Shown: one piece after another, positions 8,273 to 18,498 of the stretch
Numbering within the stretch: the stretch's first letter is position 1
Layout: each line of letters starts with the position of its first letter
From: Lysobacter defluvii IMMIB APB-9 = DSM 18482
GTDB lineage: Bacteria > Pseudomonadota > Gammaproteobacteria > Xanthomonadales > Xanthomonadaceae
Assembly (NCBI RefSeq): GCF_000423325.1
Contig: NZ_AUHT01000011.1
Span: forward strand, 186,001 to 250,000
Direction: 5' to 3'
Length of the DNA: 64,000 nucleotides
Translations under genes and position numbers: made by a program
The notes under the pieces: generated by a model
Told to the model about the DNA's origin: nothing
Databases searched by the model: none
What the model saw: only the letters and a program-made list of their open reading frames with translations

Positions 8273-9604
8273 ATGAACGAGCAGGCCCCGGTTCCCCCCG
8301 CTCCCAGCGCACTCGCACTCGTGCCCCTGCTGGTGTTCCTGGCGCTGTTCTTCGGCGCCGGGCTGTACTTCACCCTCGGGGGCGAGGACATGGGCTTCTA
8401 CCAGCTGCGGGCGCCGGTCGCGGTCCTGCCCGCGCTCGCCCTGGGCGCACTGCTGCTGTGGCGCCGCGGCACCCGGCCGCTGGACACCCTGCTGGAGGGC
8501 ATGGGCCAGCCGAACGTGATGCTGATGGTGCTGGTGTTCCTGCTCGCCGGCGCCTTCGCCAACGTCACCCGGTCGATCGGGGCGGTCGACGCGGTGGTCG
8601 CGCTCGGCCTGGGCGCGCTGCCGCCGCAGTTCCTGCTGCCCGCGCTGTTCCTGGTGGCGGGCTTTGTGTCGCTGGCCATCGGCACCTCGATGGGCACCAT
8701 CGCCGCGGTGGTGCCGGTGGCGGTCGGCATCGGCGACGCGGCCGGCATGGACCCGGCACTGGTGATGGGGGCGGTGGTGGGCGGTGCGATGTTCGGCGAC
8801 AACCTGTCGATCATCTCCGATACCACCATCGCAGCAACCCGCAGCCAGGGCGCGCGGATGCACGACAAGTTCCGCGACAACCTGCGGCTCGCGGTGCCCG
8901 CCGCGGTCGTCACCGCCGTCCTGCTCGCGATGGCGGGCGAGGTTGCGCCGGTGGAGGCCCCGCAGGCCACCGCCACCTGGCTGGTCCTGCCGTACCTGCT
9001 CGTGCTCGGGCTGGCACTGGCCGGGATCAACGTGGTGCTGGTGCTGGCGATCGGGCTGGTCGTAGCGGGCCTGATGGGAGCGTTCGCGCCCGGCGGCTAC
9101 GATCCGGCCAGCTTCGCGATCGACATCTACGACGGGTTCGGGTCGATGGTGGAGATCACCCTGCTGTCGATCCTGATCGGCGGCCTTGCCGCCATGACCC
9201 GGGCCAGCGGAGGACTGGAGTGGCTGTCGCGGGCGATCGCGCGTTTGGCGCGGGGCGGCCGTGGGCCGCGGATGGGCGAGGCCAGCATCGCCGCGCTCGC
9301 CGCCGGCAGCGACGTGCTGACGGCGAACAACACCGTCGCCATCCTGGTGAGCGGGGACCTGGCCCGGGACATCGCCCGCCGCCACGGGATCCCGCCCCGG
9401 CGCGCGGCGAGCATGCTCGACGTCGCCGCGTGCATCGCCCAGGGCGTGCTGCCCTACGGCGCGCAGATCCTGCTGGCCGGCTCGCTGGCCGGCATCTCGC
9501 CGCTGCTGGTGGCCGGGAAGGTCTGGTACTGCTGGGTACTGGCGGGCGCCGCCGCGGTGGCCATCGCCTGGCCGCGGCGGCGCGGCGCGCCGTCAGTCGC
9601 GTGA
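8273..9604 (+). CDS. Na+/H+ antiporter, NhaC family
   Basis: Polytopic inner-membrane protein of 443 residues with about eleven hydrophobic segments. Family motifs are present: GTSMGTIAAVVPVA and GAMFGDNLSIISDTTIAATRS, which correspond to the ion-binding regions of NhaC antiporters, repeated in weaker form in the second half (LAAGSDVLTANNTVAIL). It would exchange external protons for cytoplasmic Na+ or another cation. The ATG at 8273 is the first Met with a hydrophilic N-terminus; an upstream extension would run through the icd terminator. The last 12 bases overlap the convergent BI-1 gene. The substrate is inferred; some NhaC-like proteins carry amino acids instead. Confidence 0.85.
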   Translation: MNEQAPVPPAPSALALVPLLVFLALFFGAGLYFTLGGEDMGFYQLRAPVAVLPALALGALLLWRRGTRPLDTLLEGMGQPNVMLMVLVFLLAGAFANVTRSIGAVDAVVALGLGALPPQFLLPALFLVAGFVSLAIGTSMGTIAAVVPVAVGIGDAAGMDPALVMGAVVGGAMFGDNLSIISDTTIAATRSQGARMHDKFRDNLRLAVPAAVVTAVLLAMAGEVAPVEAPQATATWLVLPYLLVLGLALAGINVVLVLAIGLVVAGLMGAFAPGGYDPASFAIDIYDGFGSMVEITLLSILIGGLAAMTRASGGLEWLSRAIARLARGGRGPRMGEASIAALAAGSDVLTANNTVAILVSGDLARDIARRHGIPPRRAASMLDVAACIAQGVLPYGAQILLAGSLAGISPLLVAGKVWYCWVLAGAAAVAIAWPRRRGAPSVA

Positions 9605-10351
9605 CTGCAGCTTGGCCAGCAGCCGCAGGAACTCGACGTACAGCCACACCAGGGTGACCATGATCCCGAAGGCGCCGTACCACTCCATGTACTTGGGCGC
9701 GCCGTGCTCCACACCGGATTCGATGAAGTCGAAGTCCAGCACCAGGTTCAGCGCCGCGATGACCACCACGAACAGGCTGAAGCCGATCCCGATCAGCCCG
9801 CTCTCGTGGATCATCGGGACCTGCACCCCGAAGAAGCCGGCCACCATCGAGGCCAGGTAGACGAGCATGATCCCGCCGGTGGCGGCGAACACGCCCATCT
9901 TGAAGTTCTCGGTCGCGCGGACCAGCCCGCTGCGGTAGGCGAACAGCATCGCGAACAGGGTGCCGAAGGTCAGCAGCACCGCCTGCATGACGATGCCTTC
10001 GTAGAGGTGGTTGAACATCGCCGAGATCGCGCCCAGGAACAGGCCTTCCACCAGCGCGTAGGCCGGCGCGGTCACCGGCGCCCACTCCTTCTTGAACACC
10101 GTCACCAGCGCCAGCACCAGCCCGCCGATCAGTCCGCCCCACATGTAGGGCGCCGCACCCACGATCCCGGAGGGGGTGGACACCTGGCTCCAGGCGAAGG
10201 TCGCCGTCGCCACCGCGAGCAGGAGCAGGAAGCCGGTCTTGTTGACCGTCCCGTTGAGGGTCATGGCGCCATCGGCCCCGCGCACGATCGAGCCGCTGCC
10301 GAGGTCCAGGAAGGTCGACTCCTTCAGAGCCGGGTTGCCACTACGGATCAT
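9593..10351 (-). CDS. Bax inhibitor-1/YccA family membrane protein
   Basis: Seven-helix inner-membrane protein of 252 residues. The N-terminal MIRSGNPALKESTF is typical of the BaxI_1 subfamily. The C-terminal helices carry the conserved acidic residues in VLDFDFIESG and the EWYGAFGIMVTLVWLYVEFLRLL ending. Bacterial members include pH-gated calcium-leak channels (BsYetJ) and YccA, a modulator of FtsH. Its role here is not known. GGGGAA lies just before the ATG at 10351. It is tail-to-tail with the antiporter, overlapping by 12 bp, and lies just downstream of the tRNA cluster on the same strand. Confidence 0.88.
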   Translation of the reverse strand: MIRSGNPALKESTFLDLGSGSIVRGADGAMTLNGTVNKTGFLLLLAVATATFAWSQVSTPSGIVGAAPYMWGGLIGGLVLALVTVFKKEWAPVTAPAYALVEGLFLGAISAMFNHLYEGIVMQAVLLTFGTLFAMLFAYRSGLVRATENFKMGVFAATGGIMLVYLASMVAGFFGVQVPMIHESGLIGIGFSLFVVVIAALNLVLDFDFIESGVEHGAPKYMEWYGAFGIMVTLVWLYVEFLRLLAKLQSRD

Positions 10352-10375
10352 GCGATTCCCCTTGGTCGTCCAGGT

Positions 10376-10464
<89 letters not shown>

Positions 10465-10481
10465 GTGCATTGCCGCGACCG

Positions 10482-10487
10482 ATTGTA
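10482..10487 (-). promoter_or_regulatory. -10 element for tRNA-Leu
   Basis: The minus strand reads TACAAT, 18 bases before the 5' end of mature tRNA-Leu. It comes after the terminator that closes the upstream tRNA transcript. No good -35 is visible. Confidence 0.45.
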
Positions 10488-10539
10488 GGTGCGCGGCGGG
10501 CCGGCCGCCACGCACGCGGTGAGCAGCCGGCGGGGCAAC

Positions 10540-10571
10540 AAAAAGGGCCCCTGGCGATGCCAGGGGCCCCG
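10540..10571 (-). terminator. Terminator after tRNA-Lys
   Basis: On the minus strand GGGGCCCCTGGC and GCCAGGGGCCC form a 10-11 bp stem followed by TTTTTGTT, about 5 bases after the tRNA-Lys CCA. It should end the Pro-Arg-His-Lys transcript. Confidence 0.85.
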
Positions 10572-10575
10572 GATT

Positions 10576-10651
<76 letters not shown>

Positions 10652-10735
10652 GGGCTGGAAATTGTAACAGGCAATGCGCCCAGCAACGCAATACCTTTTT
10701 TGAACGAAACCGCGCCGGGCGCGCTTCCTGAAGGG

Positions 10736-10812
10736 TGGGGTGGATGAGGGGATTCGAACCCCCGACCACTGGAATCACAATCCAGTACTCTAACCAACTG
10801 AGCTACATCCAC
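10736..10812 (-). tRNA. tRNA-His (anticodon GTG)
   Basis: The anticodon arm is CTGGA-TTGTGAT-TCCAG. Acceptor GTGGATG pairs with CATCCAC, then C73 and encoded CCA. Position 10813 supplies the extra G(-1) opposite C73 that marks tRNA-His. Confidence 0.96.
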
Positions 10813-10838
10813 CACGGGTGCCGCATTGTCGCATGATC

Positions 10839-10915
10839 TGGCGCGCCCGGCAGGACTTGAACCTGCAACCACCGGCTTAGAAGGCCGGTGCTCTATCCGG
10901 TTGAGCTACGGGCGC
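10839..10915 (-). tRNA. tRNA-Arg (anticodon TCT)
   Basis: Starts GCGCCCGTAGCTCA and ends CGGGCGC-G-CCA. The anticodon stem CCGGC/GCCGG holds loop CTTCTAA, giving TCT, which reads the rare AGA/AGG codons. Confidence 0.95.
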
Positions 10916-10935
10916 CCGGTACTGCGTCCGCCGGA

Positions 10936-11012
<77 letters not shown>

Positions 11013-11054
11013 ATCCGGGCTTCCATGGCGCGCCAGCGCCGCGAAAGGCCGGTA

Positions 11055-11083
11055 ATTCTGCGCACCCGCCGTCCCGGTGTCAA
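11055..11083 (-). promoter_or_regulatory. Sigma-70 promoter of the tRNA cluster
   Basis: On the minus strand TTGACA (11083-11078), a 17 bp spacer and CAGAAT (11060-11055) form a near-consensus promoter. It ends about 43 bases before tRNA-Pro and drives the tRNA cluster, divergent from tig. Confidence 0.75.
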
Positions 11084-11292
11084 TCATCCGCGCCCGCGTG
11101 CGCGCGCTGCCGCCGCCACCGTGGCGCTGGCGGCGGTGGCCGGATTGCGCCAGACTATGCCGTTCGCCGGGAGCAGGGCAGCATCCGCCTGCCCGCGTGC
11201 GGTGCCCGCGTGGCGTCCGCCGGCGTGCCAGCCAATCCATCCCAGACAACACTATTCGTGCCGCGGCCGCCGCCGCGGCGGCAGGAGTCGAT

Positions 11293-12591
11293 ATGCAAGC
11301 CACGGTCGAATCGCTCGGTGACCACGAACGCCGCATGACCTTCAGTCTCCCGGCCGACCGGTTGAAGCAGCAGGTCGACCAGCGCCTGGGCGAGATCGCC
11401 CGCACCACGCGCCTGAAGGGCTTCCGCCCGGGCAAGGTGCCGCGCAGCGTGATCGAGCAGCGCTTCGGCAAGCAGGTCCGCGACGAGGTGCGCGAGCAGC
11501 TGCTGCGGGAGTCGTTCAACCAGGCCGTGCGCGAGAACGAGCTGCAGCTGGCCGGCAACCCGGACATCCAGCCGGCCGGCGACGACGCCGACGACGGCCG
11601 CTACGTGGCCACTTTCGAGCTGGTGCCCGACTTCGGCGACATCGACGTCGAGAAGCTCGAGATCGTGCGCCACACCTCGGAGGTGGGCGAGGACGACATC
11701 GACACGATGATCGAGAACCTGCGCGCCCAGCGCCGCACCTGGAGCGCGGTCGAGCGTGGCGCGAAGGCCGGCGACGCCGTCGAGCTGGAGACCTGGTCGC
11801 AGGTCGGCGACGAGCGCGTGCCCGCCGAGGGCACCGAGCGCGGCACCAGCATCGTTGGCGCCGGTTCGATGCTGCCGGCGCTGGAGTCGGCCCTGGAGGG
11901 CATGAAGGCCGGCGAGGAGAAGCAGGTCGAGGTCGAGTTCCCGGCCGACTGGCGCGCTCCGCAGTTCGCCGGCAAGACCGCCCAGGTGCACCTCAAGGCC
12001 GTGAAGGTGTCCGAGCCGGTGCTGCCCGAAGTGGATGCCGACTTCATCCGCAGCTTCGGCGTGCGCAGCGGCGACCCCGAGCAGTTCCGCAAGGACATCC
12101 GCTCCAACCTGGAGCGCGAGCTCAAGGGCGCGCTGATGGCCCGCCTGCGCCGCGAGGTCAGCGAGAAGCTGGTCGAAGCCTACGGCTCGGTCGAGATGCC
12201 GCCGAAGCTGGTCGAGTCCGAGGCCCGCAACATGGCCTTCCAGGCCGCCGAGCAGGCGCGCCGCCAGGGCCGCCAGGTCGAGCTGCCGGAGAACGCGCAC
12301 GAGAACTTCATGGACGGCGCCCGCAAGCGCGTGCTGGTCGGCCTGCTGGTGGGCGAGGTCGCCCGCCGCAATGAGCTGCGGCTGGACCCGGCGCGCGTCA
12401 ACGAGACCCTGAACCTGATCGCCTCCACCTACGAGGAGCCGCAGCAGGTCATCGAGCTGTACCGTCAGGATCCCAAGCTGATGCAGGGCCTGCAGGGCCG
12501 CGTGATGGAGGAGCAGGTGATCGACTGGATCGCCGAGCGCGCCCGCCACACCGACCAGGCGCTGCCGTTCGCCGAGGCGATCCGCCAGTAG
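11293..12591 (+). CDS. tig: Trigger factor
   Basis: Ribosome-associated chaperone with peptidyl-prolyl isomerase activity that meets nascent chains at the exit tunnel. Its 432 residues equal the E. coli length. The ribosome-binding signature GFRPGKVP is near residues 43-50. The FKBP-like domain spans about 155-240 ([36 protein letters not shown]). The rest is the helical C-terminal arm domain. ATG 11293 follows an AGGAG at 11283; longer in-frame starts upstream lie in non-coding GC-rich DNA. It heads the tig-clpP-clpX-lon block and is divergent from the tRNA cluster. Confidence 0.97.
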   Translation: MQATVESLGDHERRMTFSLPADRLKQQVDQRLGEIARTTRLKGFRPGKVPRSVIEQRFGKQVRDEVREQLLRESFNQAVRENELQLAGNPDIQPAGDDADDGRYVATFELVPDFGDIDVEKLEIVRHTSEVGEDDIDTMIENLRAQRRTWSAVERGAKAGDAVELETWSQVGDERVPAEGTERGTSIVGAGSMLPALESALEGMKAGEEKQVEVEFPADWRAPQFAGKTAQVHLKAVKVSEPVLPEVDADFIRSFGVRSGDPEQFRKDIRSNLERELKGALMARLRREVSEKLVEAYGSVEMPPKLVESEARNMAFQAAEQARRQGRQVELPENAHENFMDGARKRVLVGLLVGEVARRNELRLDPARVNETLNLIASTYEEPQQVIELYRQDPKLMQGLQGRVMEEQVIDWIAERARHTDQALPFAEAIRQ

Positions 12592-12639
12592 CACCGCTGA
12601 ACGGCGGCCGGCGCCCGTAGCCGGCCGCCACGCCCCGGC

Positions 12640-12669
12640 CTTGCGGCGCCGGGGCGCAGGCCCCAGATT
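12640..12669 (+). promoter_or_regulatory. Possible heat-shock (sigma-32) promoter of clpP
   Basis: CTTGCGG (12640-12646), a 14-base spacer and CCCCAGATT (12661-12669) resemble the sigma-32 pattern CTTGAAA-N13-CCCCATNT. The site ends about 38 bases before the clpP ATG. The -35 is only a partial match, and a GC-rich hairpin overlaps the region. Confidence 0.4.
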
Positions 12670-12707
12670 GGCGGCCGGACACACTTGATATTGCAGGCCA
12701 CGACCGA

Positions 12708-13334
12708 ATGGACAACCAGACCAAAGCCCTGAACCTCGTCCCGATGGTGGTCGAACAGACCAGCCGCGGCGAGCGCGCGTACGACATCTACTCGCGCCTG
12801 CTGAAGGAGCGGGTGATCTTCCTGGTCGGGCCGGTCAACGACGCCGTGGCCAACGTGATCGTCGCCCAGATGCTGTTCCTCGAGGCGGAGAACCCCGAGA
12901 AGGACATCAGCCTGTACATCAACTCGCCCGGCGGGGTGGTGACGGCCGGCATGGCGATCTACGACACCATGCAGTACATCCGCCCCGACGTGAGCACCAT
13001 CTGCGTCGGCCAGGCGGCGTCGATGGGCGCGTTGCTGCTGGCCGCAGGCGCCAAGGGCAAGCGCTACGCGCTGCCGAACTCGCGGGTGATGATCCACCAG
13101 CCGCTGGGCGGTTTCCAGGGCCAGGCCACCGACATCGAGATCCACGCCCGCGAGATCCTCTCGCTCAAGCAGCGGCTGAACGAGGTGCTGGCCAGCCACA
13201 CCGGCCAGGCGCTGGAGACGATCGCCCGCGATACCGAGCGCGACAACTTCAAGAGCGCCGAGGCCGCCCGCGAGTACGGGCTGGTCGACGAGGTGCTGGA
13301 GCGCCGCCCGGACGAGACCATCCAGGCGGGCTGA
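12708..13334 (+). CDS. clpP: ATP-dependent Clp protease proteolytic subunit
   Basis: Serine peptidase forming the double-heptamer chamber that degrades substrates fed by ClpX or ClpA. It has 208 residues including a short propeptide. The catalytic triad is visible: Ser105 in [11 protein letters not shown], His130 in [10 protein letters not shown] and Asp179 in DTERDNF, each 8 beyond the E. coli mature numbering. The ATG at 12708 gives [17 protein letters not shown], the expected N-terminus. It sits 116 bp after tig and 152 bp before clpX in the conserved order. Confidence 0.98.
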   Translation: MDNQTKALNLVPMVVEQTSRGERAYDIYSRLLKERVIFLVGPVNDAVANVIVAQMLFLEAENPEKDISLYINSPGGVVTAGMAIYDTMQYIRPDVSTICVGQAASMGALLLAAGAKGKRYALPNSRVMIHQPLGGFQGQATDIEIHAREILSLKQRLNEVLASHTGQALETIARDTERDNFKSAEAAREYGLVDEVLERRPDETIQAG

Positions 13335-13486
13335 CGCCCCGCGGTACGCGCAAGTAATTGATTGAACAGCAAAACAACGGTACCCGCAGCGCCCCCGGGG
13401 CGTCCGCGGGTGCTGTGCTATTCTCGGCCCGCGACACCCCGGGGATGCGCGCTGCGCTCCCCTGAAAGCTGACATCAGGCAACCGA

Positions 13487-14779
<1,293 letters not shown>

Positions 14780-14813
14780 CCCGCGATCGCCGTCCCCGCG
14801 CAAAGCCTTGCCC

Positions 14814-14849
14814 GTCAGCCGCCTGCAACCCAGGCGGCTGACTGCTTTC
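14814..14849 (+). terminator. Terminator after clpX
   Basis: A perfect 12 bp stem (GTCAGCCGCCTG / CAGGCGGCTGAC) closes a 5-base loop at 14814-14842, followed by TGCTTTCA. It lies 35 bp after the clpX stop and upstream of the lon promoter. Confidence 0.7.
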
Positions 14850-14881
14850 ATGCGCCGGAAAGCCGCGTTGCGGCAGGGTGG

Positions 14882-14909
14882 GTTGCAACGAAATCGCGCG
14901 CCCCCATAA
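14882..14909 (+). promoter_or_regulatory. Heat-shock (sigma-32) type promoter of lon
   Basis: GTTGCAA (14882-14888), a 13-base spacer and CCCCATAA (14902-14909) fit the sigma-32 consensus well, especially the CCCCAT -10. It lies about 80 bases before the lon ATG and after the clpX terminator, so lon probably forms its own heat-inducible unit as in other proteobacteria. Confidence 0.65.
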
Positions 14910-14991
14910 CCGTGCTGGACCCCTCCCGACGGGAGGCGCAACCGAATTCCCCGGCTGGCGGAGACCCGCAGGCCGCACCCCGGAGCCACCC

Positions 14992-17427
14992 ATGACCGAA
15001 TCCACCCGCCATACGCTCGAACTGCCGGTCCTGCCGCTGCGGGACGTGGTGGTGTTCCCGCACATGGTCATCCCGCTGTTCGTCGGCCGCGACAAGTCGA
15101 TCCAGGCACTCGACCGCGCCATGGAGGGTGACAAGCAGATCCTGCTGGTCGCGCAGAAGGCGCCCGAGGTCGACGAGCCCGGCGCGGAGGACCTCTACGC
15201 GACCGGCACCCTGGCCCAGGTGCTGCAACTGCTGAAGCTGCCCGACGGCACCATCAAGGTGCTGGTGGAGGGCGTCGCCCGGGCCGACATTTCCGGCGTC
15301 GTCGAATCCGGCGGCGCGCTGGTCGGCAACGCCCGCGTGGTCGAGTCCGAGCTGGACCGGCCCGAGCGCGAGGTGCAGGCGGTCATGCGGTCGCTGATGG
15401 GCCTGTTCGAGCAGTACGTGAAGACCAACCGCAAGCTCCCGCCCGAGCTGCTGCAGACGCTGTCCGGGGTCGACGACCCGGGCCGGCTTGCCGACACCAT
15501 CGCCGCGCACCTGGGCGTGCGCGTGGCCGACAAGCAGCAGCTGCTGGAGGCCCACCGCATCGGCGAGCGCATGGAGATGCTGATCGGCCTGGTGGACGGC
15601 GAGATCGACGTCCAGCAGCTGGAGAAGCGCATCCGCGGCCGCGTGAAGTCGCAGATGGAGAAGAGCCAGCGCGAGTACTACCTCAACGAGCAGATGAAGG
15701 CGATCCAGAAAGAGCTCGGGGAGATGGACGATGCGACCAACGACATCGAGGAACTGACCCGGAAGATCGCCGGGGCGGGGATGCCCAAGGAGGTCGAGGC
15801 CAAGGCACGCAACGAGCTCAACAAGCTCAAGCAGATGTCGCCGATGTCGGCCGAGGCCGCGGTGGTGCGCAACTACCTCGACTGGCTGCTGGGCGTGCCG
15901 TGGAAGAAGCGCAGCAAGGTCCGCCGCGACCTCAAGGCCGCGCAGGAGGTCCTCGACGCGGACCACTACGGCCTGGAGAAGGTCAAAGAGCGGATCCTGG
16001 AGTACCTGGCCGTGCAGAGCCGGGTGCGCAACATGAAGGCCCCGATCCTGTGCCTGGTCGGCCCGCCGGGCGTGGGCAAGACCTCGCTCGGCCAGTCGAT
16101 TGCCAAGGCGACCAACCGCAAGTTCGTGCGCATGTCGCTGGGCGGCGTACGCGACGAGGCCGAGATCCGTGGCCACCGCCGCACCTACGTGGGCTCGATG
16201 CCGGGCCGGATCGTGCAGAACCTCAACAAGGCCGGCACGAAGAACCCCCTGTTCGTGCTCGACGAGATCGACAAGATGTCGATGGACTTCCGCGGCGACC
16301 CGTCCTCGGCGCTGCTGGAGGTGCTCGACCCGGAGCAGAACCACAGCTTCAACGACCACTACCTGGAGGTCGACCTGGACCTGTCGGAGGTGATGTTCGT
16401 CGCAACTTCCAACTCGCTCAACATCCCCGGCCCGCTGCTGGACCGCATGGAGGTCATCCGCATCCCCGGCTACACCGAGGAGGAGAAGCTCTCCATCGCC
16501 ACCCGCTACCTGCTGCCCAAGCAGCTCAAGGCCAACGGCCTGAAGGAGGGCGAGCTGAAGGTGGCCGAGGGCGCGCTGCGCGACATCATCCGCTACTACA
16601 CCCGCGAGGCCGGGGTGCGGAACCTCGAGCGCGAGGTCTCGCGGATCTGCCGCAAGGTGGTCAAGGAGATCGCCCTGGCGGGTCCGCAGAAGAAGGCGAA
16701 GACCGTCAGCGTCACCGCCAAGAACCTGGACAAGTACCTGGGCGTGCGGCGCTTCGACTTCGGCCGTGCGGAAGAGCAGAACGAGATCGGCCTGGTGACC
16801 GGCCTGGCGTGGACGGAGGTGGGCGGCGACCTGCTGCAGATCGAGTCCACCATGGTCCCGGGGAAGGGCCAGCTGATGCTGACCGGCCAGTTGGGCGACG
16901 TGATGAAGGAGTCCGCCTCGGCCGCGCTGAGCGTGGTCCGCGCACGCACCGAGCGGCTGGGCATCGACCTGGAGTTCCTGCAGAAGCACGACGTGCACGT
17001 GCACGTGCCCGAGGGCGCCACGCCCAAGGACGGCCCCAGCGCCGGCATCGCCATGGCCACCGCGCTGGTGTCGATGCTGACGAAGAACCCGGTGCGCTCG
17101 GACGTGGCCATGACCGGCGAGATCACCCTGCGCGGGCGCGTGCTGCCGATCGGCGGGTTGAAGGAGAAGCTGCTGGCGGCGCTGCGTGGCGGGATCACCA
17201 CGGTGGTCATCCCGTCCGAGAACGAGAAGGACCTGGTCGACCTGCCCGCGAGCGTGAAGGACGGCCTGGAGATCATCTCCGCCAAGTGGATCGACGAGGT
17301 GCTCGACGTGGCGCTGGAGCGCCCGCTGGGCGCCCCGGGCGGCAAGAAGGCGGGGGGCAGCGAAGTGGAGGACGTGCCGGTCCCGCGCCGGCGCAAACAG
17401 CAGCCGCAGCCCGACGTCAAGCACTGA
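14992..17427 (+). CDS. lon: ATP-dependent protease Lon
   Basis: Hexameric AAA+ serine protease that removes misfolded and short-lived regulatory proteins. It has 811 residues from ATG 14992, which has GGAG 6 bases upstream. The N-terminal substrate domain begins [15 protein letters not shown]. Walker A is GPPGVGKT and Walker B is [10 protein letters not shown]. The protease domain carries the Ser-Lys dyad: Ser683 in [13 protein letters not shown] and Lys726 in [10 protein letters not shown]. The C-terminal tail is basic and Gln-rich ([10 protein letters not shown]), somewhat longer than in E. coli. A heat-shock promoter precedes it and hup follows, the usual order. Confidence 0.98.
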   Translation: MTESTRHTLELPVLPLRDVVVFPHMVIPLFVGRDKSIQALDRAMEGDKQILLVAQKAPEVDEPGAEDLYATGTLAQVLQLLKLPDGTIKVLVEGVARADISGVVESGGALVGNARVVESELDRPEREVQAVMRSLMGLFEQYVKTNRKLPPELLQTLSGVDDPGRLADTIAAHLGVRVADKQQLLEAHRIGERMEMLIGLVDGEIDVQQLEKRIRGRVKSQMEKSQREYYLNEQMKAIQKELGEMDDATNDIEELTRKIAGAGMPKEVEAKARNELNKLKQMSPMSAEAAVVRNYLDWLLGVPWKKRSKVRRDLKAAQEVLDADHYGLEKVKERILEYLAVQSRVRNMKAPILCLVGPPGVGKTSLGQSIAKATNRKFVRMSLGGVRDEAEIRGHRRTYVGSMPGRIVQNLNKAGTKNPLFVLDEIDKMSMDFRGDPSSALLEVLDPEQNHSFNDHYLEVDLDLSEVMFVATSNSLNIPGPLLDRMEVIRIPGYTEEEKLSIATRYLLPKQLKANGLKEGELKVAEGALRDIIRYYTREAGVRNLEREVSRICRKVVKEIALAGPQKKAKTVSVTAKNLDKYLGVRRFDFGRAEEQNEIGLVTGLAWTEVGGDLLQIESTMVPGKGQLMLTGQLGDVMKESASAALSVVRARTERLGIDLEFLQKHDVHVHVPEGATPKDGPSAGIAMATALVSMLTKNPVRSDVAMTGEITLRGRVLPIGGLKEKLLAALRGGITTVVIPSENEKDLVDLPASVKDGLEIISAKWIDEVLDVALERPLGAPGGKKAGGSEVEDVPVPRRRKQQPQPDVKH

Positions 17428-17486
17428 ACGCCCATTTGCGCCGTATCCGGTCACCCCGCAAAGGCCCGTGGTTGCTTGCTTTCAGC

Positions 17487-17515
17487 TTGCGTGGGCCATA
17501 CCTCGCTGGTATAAC
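17487..17515 (+). promoter_or_regulatory. Sigma-70 promoter of hup
   Basis: TTGCGT (17487-17492), an exact 17 bp spacer and TATAAC (17510-17515) form a good promoter about 130 bases before the HU gene. The leader is long and GC-rich. Confidence 0.7.
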
Positions 17516-17647
17516 GAGCGACACCGCGCGCTCGGGCTTCAGTAGGGGGTGGAGTGCCGCGGCAACGCCGCTCGGTCGCTTTCCGCGCGTGGAAGGCACC
17601 GGTTCCAAGAGCAATGCGGAATGGTCCGCACCAGGGAGTCCTATCGA

Positions 17648-17920
17648 ATGAACAAGGCTGAGTTTGTATCTGCCGTCGCCGAAGCTTCGGAGCTGTCCCG
17701 CGCCGACGCCGCCCGTGCCGTCGACGCTGTGGTTGGCACCATCACCGATGCACTGAAGAAGGGTGAGAACGTCACCCTGGTCGGCTTCGGCACCTTCGAG
17801 GTGCGCGAGCGCGCCGCGCGCCAGGGCCGCAACCCGAAGACCGGCGAGGCCATCAAGATCAACGCCTCGAAGAATCCGTCCTTCAAGGCTGGCAAGGCGC
17901 TGAAAGACGCTGTAAACTAA
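17648..17920 (+). CDS. hupB: DNA-binding protein HU
   Basis: Histone-like 90-residue protein that bends DNA and compacts the nucleoid. The sequence is a full [19 protein letters not shown] at the N-terminus, the flexible arm [12 protein letters not shown], and [13 protein letters not shown]. The ATG at 17648 is chosen because upstream in-frame sequence is not HU-like. Position after lon matches hupB of many gammaproteobacteria. tRNA-Val starts only 51 bp after the stop with no terminator between, so read-through into the tRNA genes is likely. Confidence 0.97.
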   Translation: MNKAEFVSAVAEASELSRADAARAVDAVVGTITDALKKGENVTLVGFGTFEVRERAARQGRNPKTGEAIKINASKNPSFKAGKALKDAVN

Positions 17921-17971
17921 GCGGCTCGCCCCACCGGTGCAGCAGGTCACCGCCGCATCGATCCCGGGTCC

Positions 17972-18046
17972 GGGTGCTTAGCTCAGTGGTAGAGCGTCTC
18001 CCTTACAAGGAGAGGGTCGGGGGTTCGAAACCCTCAGCACCCACCA
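17972..18046 (+). tRNA. tRNA-Val (anticodon TAC)
   Basis: Starts GGGTGCTTAGCTCAGTGG and ends CAGCACCC-A-CCA. The anticodon arm is TCTCC-CTTACAA-GGAGA, so the anticodon is TAC. The CCA is encoded. Confidence 0.95.
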
Positions 18047-18077
18047 GCACCGGACGAGGGGCAAGGTTTCAAGGCGC

Positions 18078-18154
18078 GGAGCGGTAGTTCAGTTGGTTAG
18101 AATGCTGGCCTGTCACGCCGGAGGTCGCGGGTTCGAGTCCCGTCCGCTCCGCCA
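18078..18154 (+). tRNA. tRNA-Asp (anticodon GTC), copy 1
   Basis: Starts GGAGCGGTAGTTCAG and ends CCGCTCC-G-CCA. The anticodon loop CTGTCAC gives GTC. It is 31 bases after tRNA-Val and probably on the same transcript. It differs from copy 2 by a single D-loop base (T here, C there). Confidence 0.96.
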
Positions 18155-18163
18155 GTCGTACCC

Positions 18164-18190
18164 GAAGGCGCCGGTCCTGCCGGCGCCTTC
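18164..18190 (+). other. Hairpin between the two tRNA-Asp genes
   Basis: GAAGGCGCCGG and CCGGCGCCTTC form a perfect 11 bp stem with a 5-base loop. No T-run follows, so it is more likely an RNA-processing or pausing structure than a full terminator. Confidence 0.5.
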
Positions 18191-18240
18191 GACATACAAG
18201 TGAGGGGTCCCGGTTTTCGCGGGACAAGCAGTTCAAGCGC

Positions 18241-18317
18241 GGAGCGGTAGTTCAGCTGGTTAGAATGCTGGCCTGTCACGCCGGAGGTCGCGGGTTCGAG
18301 TCCCGTCCGCTCCGCCA
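18241..18317 (+). tRNA. tRNA-Asp (anticodon GTC), copy 2
   Basis: Same sequence as copy 1 except for one D-loop base. Anticodon GTC; CCA encoded. The bases just before both copies (GCGCGGAGCGG and AAGCGCGGAGCGG) are also alike, consistent with a tandem duplication that included a little 5' flank. Confidence 0.96.
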
Positions 18318-18326
18318 CATGCAAGA

Positions 18327-18358
18327 AGGGACGCCCGCAGGGGCGTCCCTTTTTCTTT
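18327..18358 (+). terminator. Terminator after tRNA-Asp copy 2
   Basis: AGGGACGCCC pairs with GGGCGTCCCT and is followed by TTTTTCTTT, 10 bases after the second tRNA-Asp. It should end the hup-tRNA transcript. Confidence 0.9.
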
Positions 18359-18498
18359 GGTCCGCTTTTCAGTGGTGCGCGACGCCCGCGCGGGCGTCCG
18401 TTTTCCCCTACGCGGCGCGCGCGGGCACCGGCAGCGTCCCGGAGCGTCCGGTGAACAGGTAAACTGCCCGGCTTACGCCTGCCCGACCAGACCCGAAC

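Noticed and set aside
12600-12660. A terminator between tig and clpP
   Set aside because: GC-rich inverted repeats occur but no T-run follows; they overlap the possible heat-shock promoter.
13381-13412. A terminator between clpP and clpX
   Set aside because: The stem ACCCGC/GCGGGT encloses further GC pairing, but there is no T-run; clpP-clpX read-through is likely.
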